This document shows positions 7,442-15,783 of a stretch of DNA of 16,989 nt, piece by piece. Made by a program: the position numbers and the translations under genes. Each line of letters begins with the position of its first letter. The first letter of the stretch is position 1. The notes below the pieces were generated by a model, which was not told where the DNA came from, searched no databases, and worked only from the letters and a program-made list of their open reading frames with translations. The DNA lies in the NCBI GenBank assembly GCA_002342985.1, contig DDRC01000065.1, positions 1,074 through 18,062 on the forward strand, given 5' to 3'. This stretch comes from Flavobacteriales bacterium UBA2426 (GTDB lineage Bacteria > Bacteroidota > Bacteroidia > Flavobacteriales_F > PHOS-HE28).

Positions 7442-8403
7442 CCCAGCTTCTCGCGCACCCTATTCAGTACCCCGCTCGCCACGGCCCGCGCCTTGTCCGC
7501 ACCTTCCTTCAGTCGCGCATCGAGCTCGGCTTTGTCGTTCATCAGGCGGGCGTAGGTGTCGCGCTCGGCGCGGAAGCCATCGAGCAGGGCGCCCAGCAGC
7601 TCCTTCTTGGCGTGGCCGTAGCCATAGCCGCCCGCGCGGAACTTCTCCGCCATGGCATTCACCGCATCGGAGGGCGCCACGAGCCTGAAGAGCTTGTACA
7701 CGTTGTTCGTCTCGGGGTCCTTAGGCGCTTCGAGCGGCGCGCTGTCCGTAACGATGCCCATCACCTCCTGCTTCAGCTCCTTCTCCGGCGCGAAGAGGCG
7801 GATGAGGTTGTTGCGGCTCTTGCTCATCTTCTCGCCGTCGGTGCCGGGCACGATCATCACCTGCTCGTCGATGCGCGCATCGGGCAGCACGAAGGTGTCG
7901 CCCATCTGGTGGTTGAAGCGCTCGGCCACATCGCGCGTGAACTCCAGGTGCTGCTTCTGGTCCTTGCCCACGGGCACCAGCTCCGCGTCGTAGAGCAGGA
8001 TGTCGGCGGCCATGAGCATGGGGTAGAGGAAGAGCCCGCCGTTCACGTCCTCTAGCCGGTCGGCCTTGTCCTTGAAGCTGTGGGCCAGCGCCAGGCGCGA
8101 ATAGGGGAAGAAGCAGCTGAGGTACCAGGCCAGCTCGGTCACCTCGGGCACATCGCTCTGGCGGTAGAACACCGTGCGGTGCGCATCCAGCCCGCATGCG
8201 AGCCACGCGGCGGCCACGCTGTAAGTGTTGCTGCGGAGCACGGCCGCATCCTTGATCTGGGTGAGCGAGTGCAGGTCGGCGATGAAGAGGAAGGAATCGT
8301 TGCCCGGCGCCGTGCTCATGGCGATGGCGGGTCGGATGGCGCCGAGCACATTCCCCAGGTGGGGCGTGCCGGTGCTCTGGATGCCGGTGAGGATGCGTGC
8401 CAT
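7435..8403 (-). CDS. trpS: tryptophanyl-tRNA synthetase
   Basis: Charges tRNA-Trp with tryptophan in the cytoplasm (class Ic synthetase). The 322-residue length is usual for bacterial TrpRS. The HIGH-type signature is TPHLGNVLGA (13-22) and the KMSKS loop is GEKMSKSRNN (190-199). Other family stretches are FIADLHSLTQI, FLYPMLMAADILLYDA and VPVGKDQKQHLEFTRDVAERFN. The start at 8403 gives the conventional MARILTGIQSTGTPHLGN beginning. The last seven bases overlap the end of the convergent amidohydrolase gene, so there is no room for an intergenic terminator. A TAACTTCGC box lies 25 bases before the start, back to back with the plsC promoter. Confidence 0.97.
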   Translation of the reverse strand: MARILTGIQSTGTPHLGNVLGAIRPAIAMSTAPGNDSFLFIADLHSLTQIKDAAVLRSNTYSVAAAWLACGLDAHRTVFYRQSDVPEVTELAWYLSCFFPYSRLALAHSFKDKADRLEDVNGGLFLYPMLMAADILLYDAELVPVGKDQKQHLEFTRDVAERFNHQMGDTFVLPDARIDEQVMIVPGTDGEKMSKSRNNLIRLFAPEKELKQEVMGIVTDSAPLEAPKDPETNNVYKLFRLVAPSDAVNAMAEKFRAGGYGYGHAKKELLGALLDGFRAERDTYARLMNDKAELDARLKEGADKARAVASGVLNRVREKLGY

Positions 8404-8428
8404 GCGGGCTGGTCGATGCGGCCGGCGG

Positions 8429-8436
8429 CGAAGTTA
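8429..8436 (-). promoter_or_regulatory. -7-like box TAACTTCG before trpS
   Basis: On the minus strand TAACTTCGC lies 25 bases before the trpS ATG and matches TAnnTTTG apart from one base. It sits back to back with the plsC box at 8463-8470 in a 77-base divergent gap. No clear -33 element is visible. Confidence 0.45.
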
Positions 8437-8462
8437 TCCGGCACGGCCGAGGTGGGGCCTTC

Positions 8463-8470
8463 TACCTTCG
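8463..8470 (+). promoter_or_regulatory. -7-like box TACCTTCG before plsC
   Basis: TACCTTCGC ends ten bases before the ATG at 8481, the same spacing as at the amidohydrolase promoter (3070-3077). It resembles the Bacteroidota -7 element with C for the final T. It also supports 8481 rather than earlier in-frame starts, since those would lie upstream of the box. Confidence 0.5.
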
Positions 8471-8480
8471 CGGCCTTTCC

Positions 8481-9314
8481 ATGACTCCGGCAGCCTTACC
8501 CGAGCGCCCGCGCGTGCGCGATGGAGAGAGCCGCAGGAACCCTGTGGCGCGTTGGCTCTTCCTGCCCCTGCGCTGGGCCTACAAGCTGTGGTTCGGCTTC
8601 GTCTTCTTCAGCTCCCTGGTGCTGCTCTACCTGCCGTTCCGGGTGCTGCTCAAGAAACCCGACCGCTATGCCAGGGCCTTCCGGCTCAAGCGGGCTTGGG
8701 CCTGGTTCCTGCAGTGGGCCAGCGGTGTCCCCGTTCGACTGGTCCGCCGGGCGCCCTTGCCGGAACCGCCCTATGTGATCTGCTGCAACCACAGCAGCTA
8801 CCTGGACATCATCCAGATGTACAACGTCATTCCGCGGTACTTCCTGTTCATGGGCAAGTATGAACTGCTCAAATGGCCGCTCTTCAACATCTTCTTCAAG
8901 GGCATGAACATCGCCGTGAATCGGGGCAGCCATACCGAAGCCGCCAAGGCCTTCCGGCGCGCGGCGCAGGCCATCGACCGTGGCACCAGCATCGCCCTCT
9001 TCCCCGAGGGTACCATCCCCGATTGCACCCCTCGGATGAAGCCCTTCAAGGACGGAGCCTTCAAGCTGGCGATCGAGAAGCAGGTCCCCATCGTGCCCGT
9101 CACCTTCCTGGACCACTGGCGCCTCTTCGGCGAGCCGCTCGAGCTGCTTGCGCGCGCCAGGCCCGGAGTCGCCCGGGCGGTCGTGCACGACCCCATCCCC
9201 ACGCAGGGCCTCACGGAGGCCGACCTGCCGGCGCTGCGACGGCGGGTCTACGAAGTCATCGAAGGCCCCCTGCTTGCAGACGACGTCGGGCAATCGCCAA
9301 CTTCGCACCCATGA
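8481..9314 (+). CDS. plsC: 1-acyl-sn-glycerol-3-phosphate acyltransferase (PlsC type)
   Basis: Transfers an acyl chain to lysophosphatidic acid to make phosphatidic acid at the inner membrane, the second acylation in phospholipid synthesis. The protein has 277 residues. A hydrophobic helix lies at about 37-55, and the catalytic NHSSYLD (NHx4D) is at 103-109. The block NIAVNRGS (143-150) follows, and FPEGT is at 174-178, followed by PFKDGAFKLAI where the lysophospholipid contacts are expected. The start at 8481 follows the -7 box; an open frame running further upstream has no family similarity. The stop overlaps the gatC start (ATGA), so the two form an operon. PlsC-fold enzymes also act on other acyl acceptors, so the exact substrate is inferred from family. 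Confidence 0.9.
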   Translation: MTPAALPERPRVRDGESRRNPVARWLFLPLRWAYKLWFGFVFFSSLVLLYLPFRVLLKKPDRYARAFRLKRAWAWFLQWASGVPVRLVRRAPLPEPPYVICCNHSSYLDIIQMYNVIPRYFLFMGKYELLKWPLFNIFFKGMNIAVNRGSHTEAAKAFRRAAQAIDRGTSIALFPEGTIPDCTPRMKPFKDGAFKLAIEKQVPIVPVTFLDHWRLFGEPLELLARARPGVARAVVHDPIPTQGLTEADLPALRRRVYEVIEGPLLADDVGQSPTSHP

Positions 9315-9607
9315 GGATCGACGACGCCACCTTGGACCGGATCGCAGAGCTGGCCCGGCTCGACTACAGCGACCCCGCGGCTCGGAAGGCCATGCTCGCT
9401 GACATGGAGCGCGTGCTATCATTCGTGGAGCGGCTCAATGCCGTGGACACGAAGGGCGTGGAGCCGCTGATCTTCATGACCGAAGAGGCCGACGTGCTGC
9501 GCGAAGACGTGGCGCAGGTCTCGATCACCAAGCAGGAAGCCTTGATGAATGCGCCCGTGAAGGACAGCGACTACTTCAAGGTGCCGCGCGTGGTGGATAA
9601 GGGCTGA
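9311..9607 (+). CDS. gatC: Asp/Glu-tRNA amidotransferase subunit C
   Basis: GatC is the small scaffold subunit of GatCAB, which converts Glu-tRNA(Gln), and often Asp-tRNA(Asn), to the amidated form. At 98 residues it is the normal length. Family features are the opening IDDATLDRIAELARLDYSD, the stretch MERVLSFVERLNAVDTKGVEPL, and the closing REDVAQVS...APVKDSDYFKVPRVV. The ATG at 9311 overlaps the plsC stop by four bases, which suggests coupled translation. gatA and gatB are not in the window; the unlinked arrangement is common in Bacteroidota. Confidence 0.96.
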   Translation: MRIDDATLDRIAELARLDYSDPAARKAMLADMERVLSFVERLNAVDTKGVEPLIFMTEEADVLREDVAQVSITKQEALMNAPVKDSDYFKVPRVVDKG

Positions 9608-9642
9608 AGCAGCCTCCAGCGCCGCCCTTCGGTCGCGGATGC

Positions 9643-9659
9643 CACCGGATTCCCCGGTG
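9643..9659. terminator. candidate hairpin between gatC and the CPBP gene
   Basis: CACCGG and CCGGTG form a 6-bp stem with a 5-base loop, 35 bases after the gatC stop, in the 154-base gap between two convergent genes. It could act on either strand, but no T tract follows on either side, so it is a weak terminator candidate. The rest of the gap shows nothing recognisable. Confidence 0.3.
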
Positions 9660-9761
9660 TGAGGACTCCCAAGCGCGGCATGCCATCACGGCACGATCGT
9701 CGCCCGCGCAGTGCGAGGCAAGTGGAGGAGGTCGGCAGGTGCAAGAAGGCGCACGCCCCGG

Positions 9762-10673
9762 TCACGCCGTGACGGGCTGGCTCACGGGCTCCTCCTCCTC
9801 AGCGGTCCGCTTCAGGCCATCGCTCCAGCGCGCGCGAGGCCGGGTGCCGAGCTCCCGCCATCCGAAGACCGCCACGATGGTGAGGGCACTGAGGAAGTTC
9901 ACGGCGACGAAGCTCGTGACATAGGTGGCATCCCCATGGTGCCAGGCCGGCAGTACGGGAATCAGGAAGAACGCGCAGTTGCTCACGATCTGCATGATCA
10001 GGAGCACCGTGCCGCTGTGCGTCATGTTGTAGGTCCAGCCGAGCAGGATGGTCAGGCAGGTCATGCTCAGCAGGAACACGGGCCAGGGGTAGCCATCGGG
10101 CACGCCTTCGCCCACCAGGAGCATCGGCAGGTACCAAAGGCCCCAGCACATACCCACGAGCAGGCAGGAAAGGAAGGCGGAGTAACGCTCCTGCAGCCGG
10201 GTCACGCAGTACTTCATCCAAGCGGTCTCCTCCACCAGGGCGATGCCGATGATGAAGGGCAGGTTGCCCACCATGGCCTCGGCGGCATGCACCAGGCCGG
10301 TGGGCCCTTTGCCGGCACCCCAGCCGGGCCAATCGCGGATGCCCAGGACGAGCAGCGCGATCACGCCGACGTACGTGAACACGAACTTCCAGCTGAAGGC
10401 GAGCGCGTACCATTGGGCACCCACCTTCCAGTTGAAGAAGGACCCGAACAGATTGCGAAGGCCGTTGCGCCCTTCAAGGAGCATGGTGAGCAGCACGGCG
10501 ATCACAAGCGGTCCGAACGCGCGCAGGCGGAACACCATGTGCGCCGTTTCGTCTCCATCAAGGTCATGGCCGCCATCGAGGCGCCACCAGGTGAAGCCCA
10601 CCACGGCGAACTGGTAGCTGAGGGCCAGCGCCACGAACGAGAGGACCGGGAATTTGGCGATGAAGGCGCGCAT
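9762..10673 (-). CDS. CPBP-family membrane protein with altered protease motifs
   Basis: A 303-residue membrane protein with about eight hydrophobic helices and a charged C-terminal tail ([15 protein letters not shown]). It belongs to the CPBP (CAAX protease/bacteriocin-processing, 'Abi') fold: [23 protein letters not shown] at 144-166 aligns with the usual EExxWRGYLLPRLQ motif, and [11 protein letters not shown] at 176-186 aligns with the usual WxLWHLP. The two motif-1 glutamates (E148, E149) remain, but the motif-1 Arg is Met (M153), the motif-2 His is Tyr (Y181), and no clear motif-3 His is present in [10 protein letters not shown] (225-234). It may therefore be non-proteolytic. The start at 10673 is chosen because a strong promoter match (TTGACA, 19 bases after TTG, TACTTTG) lies 19 bases upstream; later codons are inside the domain. 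It is divergent from kbl and convergent with gatC, with no functional clue from either. Confidence 0.8.
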   Translation of the reverse strand: MRAFIAKFPVLSFVALALSYQFAVVGFTWWRLDGGHDLDGDETAHMVFRLRAFGPLVIAVLLTMLLEGRNGLRNLFGSFFNWKVGAQWYALAFSWKFVFTYVGVIALLVLGIRDWPGWGAGKGPTGLVHAAEAMVGNLPFIIGIALVEETAWMKYCVTRLQERYSAFLSCLLVGMCWGLWYLPMLLVGEGVPDGYPWPVFLLSMTCLTILLGWTYNMTHSGTVLLIMQIVSNCAFFLIPVLPAWHHGDATYVTSFVAVNFLSALTIVAVFGWRELGTRPRARWSDGLKRTAEEEEPVSQPVTA

Positions 10674-10692
10674 GGTTCCGTTGAGGGGCGTG

Positions 10693-10721
10693 CAAAGTAC
10701 GACGAACATGATTTTTGTCAA
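10693..10721 (-). promoter_or_regulatory. promoter of the CPBP gene: TTGACA and TACTTTG
   Basis: Best promoter match in the window. On the minus strand TTGACA (10721-10716) is followed by TACTTTG (10699-10693) with 19 bases between TTG and TA, fitting the known Bacteroidota -33/-7 arrangement. The start codon lies 19 bases downstream. It shares the divergent gap with the kbl promoter. Confidence 0.65.
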
Positions 10722-10769
10722 GTCTCCGGCCGTGATCTCCAAGTACACGCGTCGGCACCCCCAGCCATC

Positions 10770-10777
10770 TACTTTCG
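10770..10777 (+). promoter_or_regulatory. -7-like box TACTTTCG before kbl
   Basis: TACTTTCGC ends 14 bases before the ATG at 10792. It is identical to the box at 3070-3077. No -33 TTG is visible at the expected distance. Confidence 0.5.
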
Positions 10778-10791
10778 CCGACCAATCCAGC

Positions 10792-11991
<1,200 letters not shown>

Positions 11992-12131
11992 GGGAAGGCA
12001 TGGATGGATTCAGGCGGCGAGCGCTGCCCCTGGCCGTACACCTGCATCGGTCGAGGCCGGCTGTGCCTTTGTCGGAAACTTCCGCGGCATTCATCGACGT
12101 TTCGCAACTTGCGCGACCAAACCATCCATTC

Positions 12132-12758
12132 ATGAACCGCCCTACCTCCTTGTTCACGGTCGCGCTGGCCGCCGCACTCATGGCGCCTGCGGCTGCTGCG
12201 CAATCCTTCGATGTCGGCACCAATGCCATCAACTTGGGCATCGGGCTCGGCGGATACCGCTACTCCTATGTCGCCAGCGGCGCCTCGGGCTACTCGGTGT
12301 CGCCGACCTTGGCGTTCAGCTATGAGCGCGGCGTGGCGCCCTTGGGCCCTGGGGTGCTGGGCGTGGGGGCCTTCCTCGCCAACAAGAGTGTCCGCTACGA
12401 AGCCACCCAGACCTATCCTTGGGCGAACACCACCTATAACTACGACCAACGCTGGTCGAACACGATCATCGGCCTGCGCGGCAGCTGGCACTACAACGAG
12501 TGGCACGGAATGGATGAGCTGGATGTCTACGGGGGCCTGATGCTCGGGTACAACATCGGCAGCTACCGCAACCGCTCCACGCGCACGATCAATGGCGTGA
12601 CCAGCGACTACGACTACGGCTACAGCGGGAGCATCAGCTTCGCCACCTTCTCCACCTACCTCGGGGCCCGGTACTATTTCACCGAGAAGATCGGCGCCTA
12701 CCTGGAGTTCGGCTATGGGATCGCCTATCTGAACCTCGGCCTCGCTGCGCGCTTCTGA
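12132..12758 (+). CDS. small outer-membrane beta-barrel protein
   Basis: A 208-residue exported protein of unknown role. The signal peptide (MNRPTSLFTVALAAALMAPAAAAQ) probably ends at AAA|Q near residue 23. The mature part alternates aromatic and small residues in short strands (for example IGLGGYRYSYVA, SPTLAFSYERG, YLGARYYFTEKIGAYLEFGYG) and ends LAARF, with the C-terminal Phe expected for barrel assembly by the BAM complex. Length fits an eight-stranded barrel. I do not recognise a specific family. The start is the first Met that gives the signal peptide. It lies 140 bases after kbl; in that gap I see only a loose TTG and a GACGTTTCG box at 12096-12104 (one mismatch to the recurring motif), not enough to call a promoter. 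Confidence 0.7.
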   Translation: MNRPTSLFTVALAAALMAPAAAAQSFDVGTNAINLGIGLGGYRYSYVASGASGYSVSPTLAFSYERGVAPLGPGVLGVGAFLANKSVRYEATQTYPWANTTYNYDQRWSNTIIGLRGSWHYNEWHGMDELDVYGGLMLGYNIGSYRNRSTRTINGVTSDYDYGYSGSISFATFSTYLGARYYFTEKIGAYLEFGYGIAYLNLGLAARF

Positions 12759-12855
12759 GCGCGGGCCGACCGACGGCCGGGCACTATCGCCCGCGGATGG
12801 ATGCATGCCTGGCACCATCCTTGGCAACCGACGCACCACCAAACCCTACCTGCCC

Positions 12856-13854
12856 ATGAAGCCCCTGCCGACCCTCTCCCTCGCCGGCGTGCTCCTCCTG
12901 CCCACCGTGGCCTCCGCGCAAGCCCGCACGGTGGATGTGAAGTTCAACCGCCAGCCGAAGCGCGACTGGTCGGAGCACAAGGCCATTGTCATCGGCGATT
13001 TCGCCGCGCCCGATCAAGCCATCACGGACCGCTCGCGCGACATCTCCGAGGCCGTTGCCCAGGTGATGAACGAGCTGAAGGACGGCCCCAGGATCTACGA
13101 CCGCAACCAGCTGGAGAAGGTGCTTAAGGACCAGAAGAAGCAGCTTTCCGGCAACTTCGATGAGACCACCGTCACCGAGATCGGGAAGCTCATCGGGGGC
13201 TCCGGCATCATGCTCACCGGCCGTGTGCAGCAGGATGACTTCTTCCAGGCCAGCTCCTCCGGCCGGATTCCGCTGAACCGCTACGGCGGAGGGATCGCCT
13301 ACAACAACAAGGAGGGCACCTACATCCTCTCGGTGAACTTCACGCTGCTCGACCTCAAGACGGGCGAGACCAAGGGCTCGTTCAACGACTATGTCACCAT
13401 CGAGGCGAAGAATTCCGGTATGGGCTACATCGGCGCTGCTGACATCAACAAGGGCGAGCTGCAGCGTGAGGCGCTCGTCAGATTCCAAGAGAAGTTCCGG
13501 CAGTGGGTGGCGCCTTACGTGCTGATGGAGACCATCAAGCTGAAGACGGACCCCGGCTTCAACAAGCGGCTCGACCCCGCCATCAAGCACTTCGAGCTCG
13601 ATGAGGTGGATTCGGCGGTGGAGATGTTCAGGGGGATGGCCGAGGATGCCGCACTGAAGCCGGTGGCGCAGCTGCGGGCGAAGTACAACTACGGGCTCCT
13701 CCTGCTGGCCAAGGGGGATTGCGCCACCGCCATGGCCTTGTTCAAGTCCATCAGCCTGGCCGATGGCGCATCCAAGATGGATTACGAGGACTACAAGGAC
13801 GGCTATGAAATGGCCAAGGAGCAGTGCGCCGCTGAGGCCAAGAAGCAGCCCTGA
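12856..13854 (+). CDS. exported CsgG-like protein with C-terminal helical repeat
   Basis: A 332-residue exported protein. The signal peptide ends at VASA|QA near residue 21; there is no lipobox cysteine, so unlike CsgG itself it is likely soluble in the periplasm. Residues about 40-220 resemble the CsgG/LpoB-like domain: AIVIGDFA, then RDISEAVAQVMNEL, then YDRNQLEKVLKDQKKQLSGNFDETTVTEIGKLIGGSGIMLTGRV, the stretch in which related proteins name 'DR' and place the ligand in an indirect 'GxxIxG' strand. Residues about 235-325 look like one or two TPR-type helical hairpins (VDSAVEMFRGMAEDAALKPVAQLRAKYNYGLLLLAKGDCATAMALFKSI). The start at 12856 gives the signal peptide; an earlier ATG at 12805 would bury it. 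Located 97 bases after the beta-barrel gene, so the two may share a transcript. Partner and function unknown. Confidence 0.65.
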   Translation: MKPLPTLSLAGVLLLPTVASAQARTVDVKFNRQPKRDWSEHKAIVIGDFAAPDQAITDRSRDISEAVAQVMNELKDGPRIYDRNQLEKVLKDQKKQLSGNFDETTVTEIGKLIGGSGIMLTGRVQQDDFFQASSSGRIPLNRYGGGIAYNNKEGTYILSVNFTLLDLKTGETKGSFNDYVTIEAKNSGMGYIGAADINKGELQREALVRFQEKFRQWVAPYVLMETIKLKTDPGFNKRLDPAIKHFELDEVDSAVEMFRGMAEDAALKPVAQLRAKYNYGLLLLAKGDCATAMALFKSISLADGASKMDYEDYKDGYEMAKEQCAAEAKKQP

Positions 13855-13878
13855 GCGCAGCGCCAAGCGAACCGGAGA

Positions 13879-13901
13879 CGCCCCGCCCGCCCGGCGGGGC
13901 G
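13879..13901 (+). terminator. candidate terminator hairpin after the CsgG-like gene
   Basis: CGCCCCGCC and GGCGGGGCG form a perfect 9-bp stem with a 5-base loop, extendable by GAG/CTC across one bulge. It starts 24 bases after the stop codon and before the rplM promoter. The following bases (CTCTGCTTCCC) are only mildly T-rich, so its strength as an intrinsic terminator is uncertain. Confidence 0.5.
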
Positions 13902-13943
13902 CTCTGCTTCCCAGGGGGCAGAGGCCGCTCTGCGAACAGGGGA

Positions 13944-13975
13944 TTGTTCGTTTCCGGGAAAAGCCGCTATCTTCG
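13944..13975 (+). promoter_or_regulatory. promoter of the rplM-rpsI operon: TTG and TATCTTCG
   Basis: TTG at 13944-13946 and TATCTTCG at 13968-13975 are 21 bases apart, within the Bacteroidota range. The box ends 41 bases before the GTG start of rplM, giving a longer leader than elsewhere in the window. Inverted repeats TTTCCGGGAAA (13951-13961) and TTTCCGGAAA (13984-13993) lie on either side of the -7 box. Confidence 0.55.
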
Positions 13976-14016
13976 CAGCCCGTTTTCCGGAAAGCACCCT
14001 TTCAATACGCAGTCCA

Positions 14017-14472
14017 GTGGCATCGACGACCCACACCACCAGCATGGCCAACAAGGCCACCGTGCAGCCCGAGTGGCTGCTGGTAGACGCTGAGAACGAA
14101 GTAATTGGCCGACTCGCCAGCAAAGTGGCGATGCTCGTGCGCGGCAAGCACAAGCCCACCTTCACCCCGCACGTGAACTGCGGCGACCATGTGGTGGTAA
14201 TCAACGCCGACAAGGTGCGCCTCACCGGCAACAAGATGGCCGACAAGGAGTACCAGCGCTACAGCCTGTACCCCGGCGGCCAGACCCGCGAGAAGGCCAA
14301 GGACCTGAAGGCCCGCAAGCCCGAGGCCCTGCTGGAGATCGCCGTGCGCGGCATGCTCCCCAAGAACCGCCTGGGCCGCCGCCTCTTCAACAACCTCCAC
14401 GTCGTGGCGGGCACGCAGCACAAGCACGAAGCCCAGAAGCCGCGCACCTTCGACCTGAACAAGATCAAGTAA
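14017..14472 (+). CDS. rplM: 50S ribosomal protein L13
   Basis: L13 is an early-assembling protein of the large ribosomal subunit that binds 23S rRNA. Clear family stretches are [55 protein letters not shown] and [24 protein letters not shown]. Two starts are possible. GTG at 14017 gives 151 residues with ten residues before ANKATV, the same N-terminal length as the extended Bacteroidota L13 I recall. ATG at 14044 gives 142 residues. I prefer the GTG for that reason, but the evidence is comparison from memory. The stop is one base before the rpsI start. A promoter-like TTG/TATCTTCG pair lies upstream; rplM and rpsI are a conserved operon in most bacteria. Confidence 0.95.
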   Translation: MASTTHTTSMANKATVQPEWLLVDAENEVIGRLASKVAMLVRGKHKPTFTPHVNCGDHVVVINADKVRLTGNKMADKEYQRYSLYPGGQTREKAKDLKARKPEALLEIAVRGMLPKNRLGRRLFNNLHVVAGTQHKHEAQKPRTFDLNKIK

Positions 14473-14473
14473 G

Positions 14474-14860
14474 ATGGCAACCACCAACAGCCTCGGTCGC
14501 CGCAAGACCTCCGTTGCCCGCGTCATCCTCTCCGAGGGCAGCGGCACCATCACGGTGAACGGCCGCGACAGCAAGGAGTACTTCCCGATCCTCCTGCAGC
14601 AGTTCAAGCTGCAGCAGCCCTTCAAGCTCACCGATACGGTGGGCAAGTACGACGCCACCGTGACGGTGGACGGCGGCGGCATCACCGGCCAGGTGGACGC
14701 CGTGCGCCTGGGCATCGCCCGCGCACTGGTGAAGCTCGACCCCGAGCACAAGCCCAAACTGAAGGCCGAGGAGCTCATGACGCGCGACCCCCGCGCGGTG
14801 GAGCGGAAGAAGTTCGGACGCAAGAAGGCGCGCAAGCGCTTCCAATTCAGCAAGCGTTAA
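14474..14860 (+). CDS. rpsI: 30S ribosomal protein S9
   Basis: S9 is a small-subunit protein whose basic C-terminal tail reaches toward P-site tRNA. The 128-residue protein shows LGRRKTSVARVILSEGSGTITVNGRD at its start, DGGGITGQVDAVRLGIARALV in the middle, and ends KKFGRKKARKRFQFSKR, with the conserved final SKR. It follows rplM after one base, so the two are certainly cotranscribed and probably coupled. No Shine-Dalgarno sequence is visible before the ATG. A 114-base gap with a foldable leader separates it from rpsB. Confidence 0.98.
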   Translation: MATTNSLGRRKTSVARVILSEGSGTITVNGRDSKEYFPILLQQFKLQQPFKLTDTVGKYDATVTVDGGGITGQVDAVRLGIARALVKLDPEHKPKLKAEELMTRDPRAVERKKFGRKKARKRFQFSKR

Positions 14861-14885
14861 GGTCCCTGCGCTTGTTCAGGATCCA

Positions 14886-14932
14886 ATCCCGGCGGACTCA
14901 TCCACCCTTGGGCGGATGGCTACCGGCGGGAT
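14886..14932 (+). promoter_or_regulatory. foldable leader before rpsB, possible r-protein leader
   Basis: Nested complementary segments: ATCCCG (14886-14891) pairs with CGGGAT (14927-14932), enclosing CATCC (14899-14903) paired with GGATG (14914-14918), topped by CC/GG with a CTTG loop. The structure ends 42 bases before the rpsB ATG. No TAnnTTTG-like box is seen in the 114-base gap, so it would sit in an rplM-rpsI-rpsB readthrough transcript. In E. coli, S2 represses rpsB-tsf through an upstream leader; similarity here is by position only. Confidence 0.35.
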
Positions 14933-14974
14933 GCCTGTGATAACGGGAACAAGGAACGTGAACTCAACAAGGAA

Positions 14975-15757
14975 ATGGCACGTGTAGAATTCGAACGCCT
15001 GCTCGACGCCGGCGTGCATTTCGGCCACCTGCGCCGGAAGTGGAACCCCAACATGGCCCCGTACATCTTCGGGGAGAAGAAGGGCATCCACATCATCGAC
15101 CTGAACAAGACCAGCGCCAAGCTGGAGGAGGCCGCCAACGCGATGAAGAGCATCGCCCGCGGCGGGAAGAAGGTGCTCTTCGTGGCCACCAAGAAGCAGG
15201 CGAAGGACATCGTGGCCGAGAAGGTGAAGGCCACGGGCATGCCCTTCGTGACCGAGCGCTGGAGCGGTGGCATGCTCACCAATTTCGGCACCATCCGCCG
15301 CACCATCAAGAAGATGGCGACCATCGACCGGATGAAGACCGACGGCACCTTCGAGAACATGAGCAAGCGCGAGCGGCTGCAGGTGAGCCGCCAGCGCGAG
15401 AAGATGGAGAAGAACCTGGGCTCCATCGCCGACCTCACCCGCCTCCCCAGCGCGCTGTTCATCGTGGACATCGTGAAGGAGCACATCGCTGTGGCCGAGG
15501 CCCGCAAGCTCAACATCCCCACCTTCGCGATGGTGGACACCAACAGCGATCCCACCCTGGTGGACTTCCCCATCCCGGCTAACGACGACGCCACCAAGAG
15601 CATCGAGCTCATCGTGGACACCATGATCGCCGCGATCAACGAGGGCCTGGAGGAGCGCAAGAACGACAAGACCGCCGTAGACGAGAACGCCGAGGAGGAA
15701 GGCACGGAGGTGGCAGCTGCCGATGAGGCCGCTCCCGCCACCGATGAGAACGCCTGA
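14975..15757 (+). CDS. rpsB: 30S ribosomal protein S2
   Basis: S2 binds late at the platform/neck of the small subunit, near S1 where present. The 260-residue protein begins VEFERLLDAGVHFGHLRRKWNPNMAPYIF and includes VLFVATKKQAKDIVAEK, the hallmark RWSGGMLTNFGTIRRTIKKM, and PSALFIVDIVKEHIAVAEARKLNIPTFAMVDTNSDP. After the core, the last roughly 35 residues form an acidic, alanine-rich tail (ENAEEEGTEVAAADEAAPATDENA) that is low in complexity and probably disordered. The ATG at 14975 is preceded by an A-rich stretch with AAGGAA touching the start, too close to act as a normal Shine-Dalgarno. tsf follows after 26 bases. Confidence 0.98.
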   Translation: MARVEFERLLDAGVHFGHLRRKWNPNMAPYIFGEKKGIHIIDLNKTSAKLEEAANAMKSIARGGKKVLFVATKKQAKDIVAEKVKATGMPFVTERWSGGMLTNFGTIRRTIKKMATIDRMKTDGTFENMSKRERLQVSRQREKMEKNLGSIADLTRLPSALFIVDIVKEHIAVAEARKLNIPTFAMVDTNSDPTLVDFPIPANDDATKSIELIVDTMIAAINEGLEERKNDKTAVDENAEEEGTEVAAADEAAPATDENA

Positions 15758-15783
15758 TCCGAGCGGTCGCAAACCAAGCAACG

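Noticed and set aside
9757..9776. GTCAC/GTGAC inverted repeat over the stop codon of the CPBP gene
   Set aside because: Short stem with a 3-base loop inside coding sequence, without a T tract; not convincing as a terminator.
12764..12778. GGCCG/CGGCC hairpin after the beta-barrel gene
   Set aside because: Only five pairs, no T tract, and such GC stems arise often by chance in this composition.
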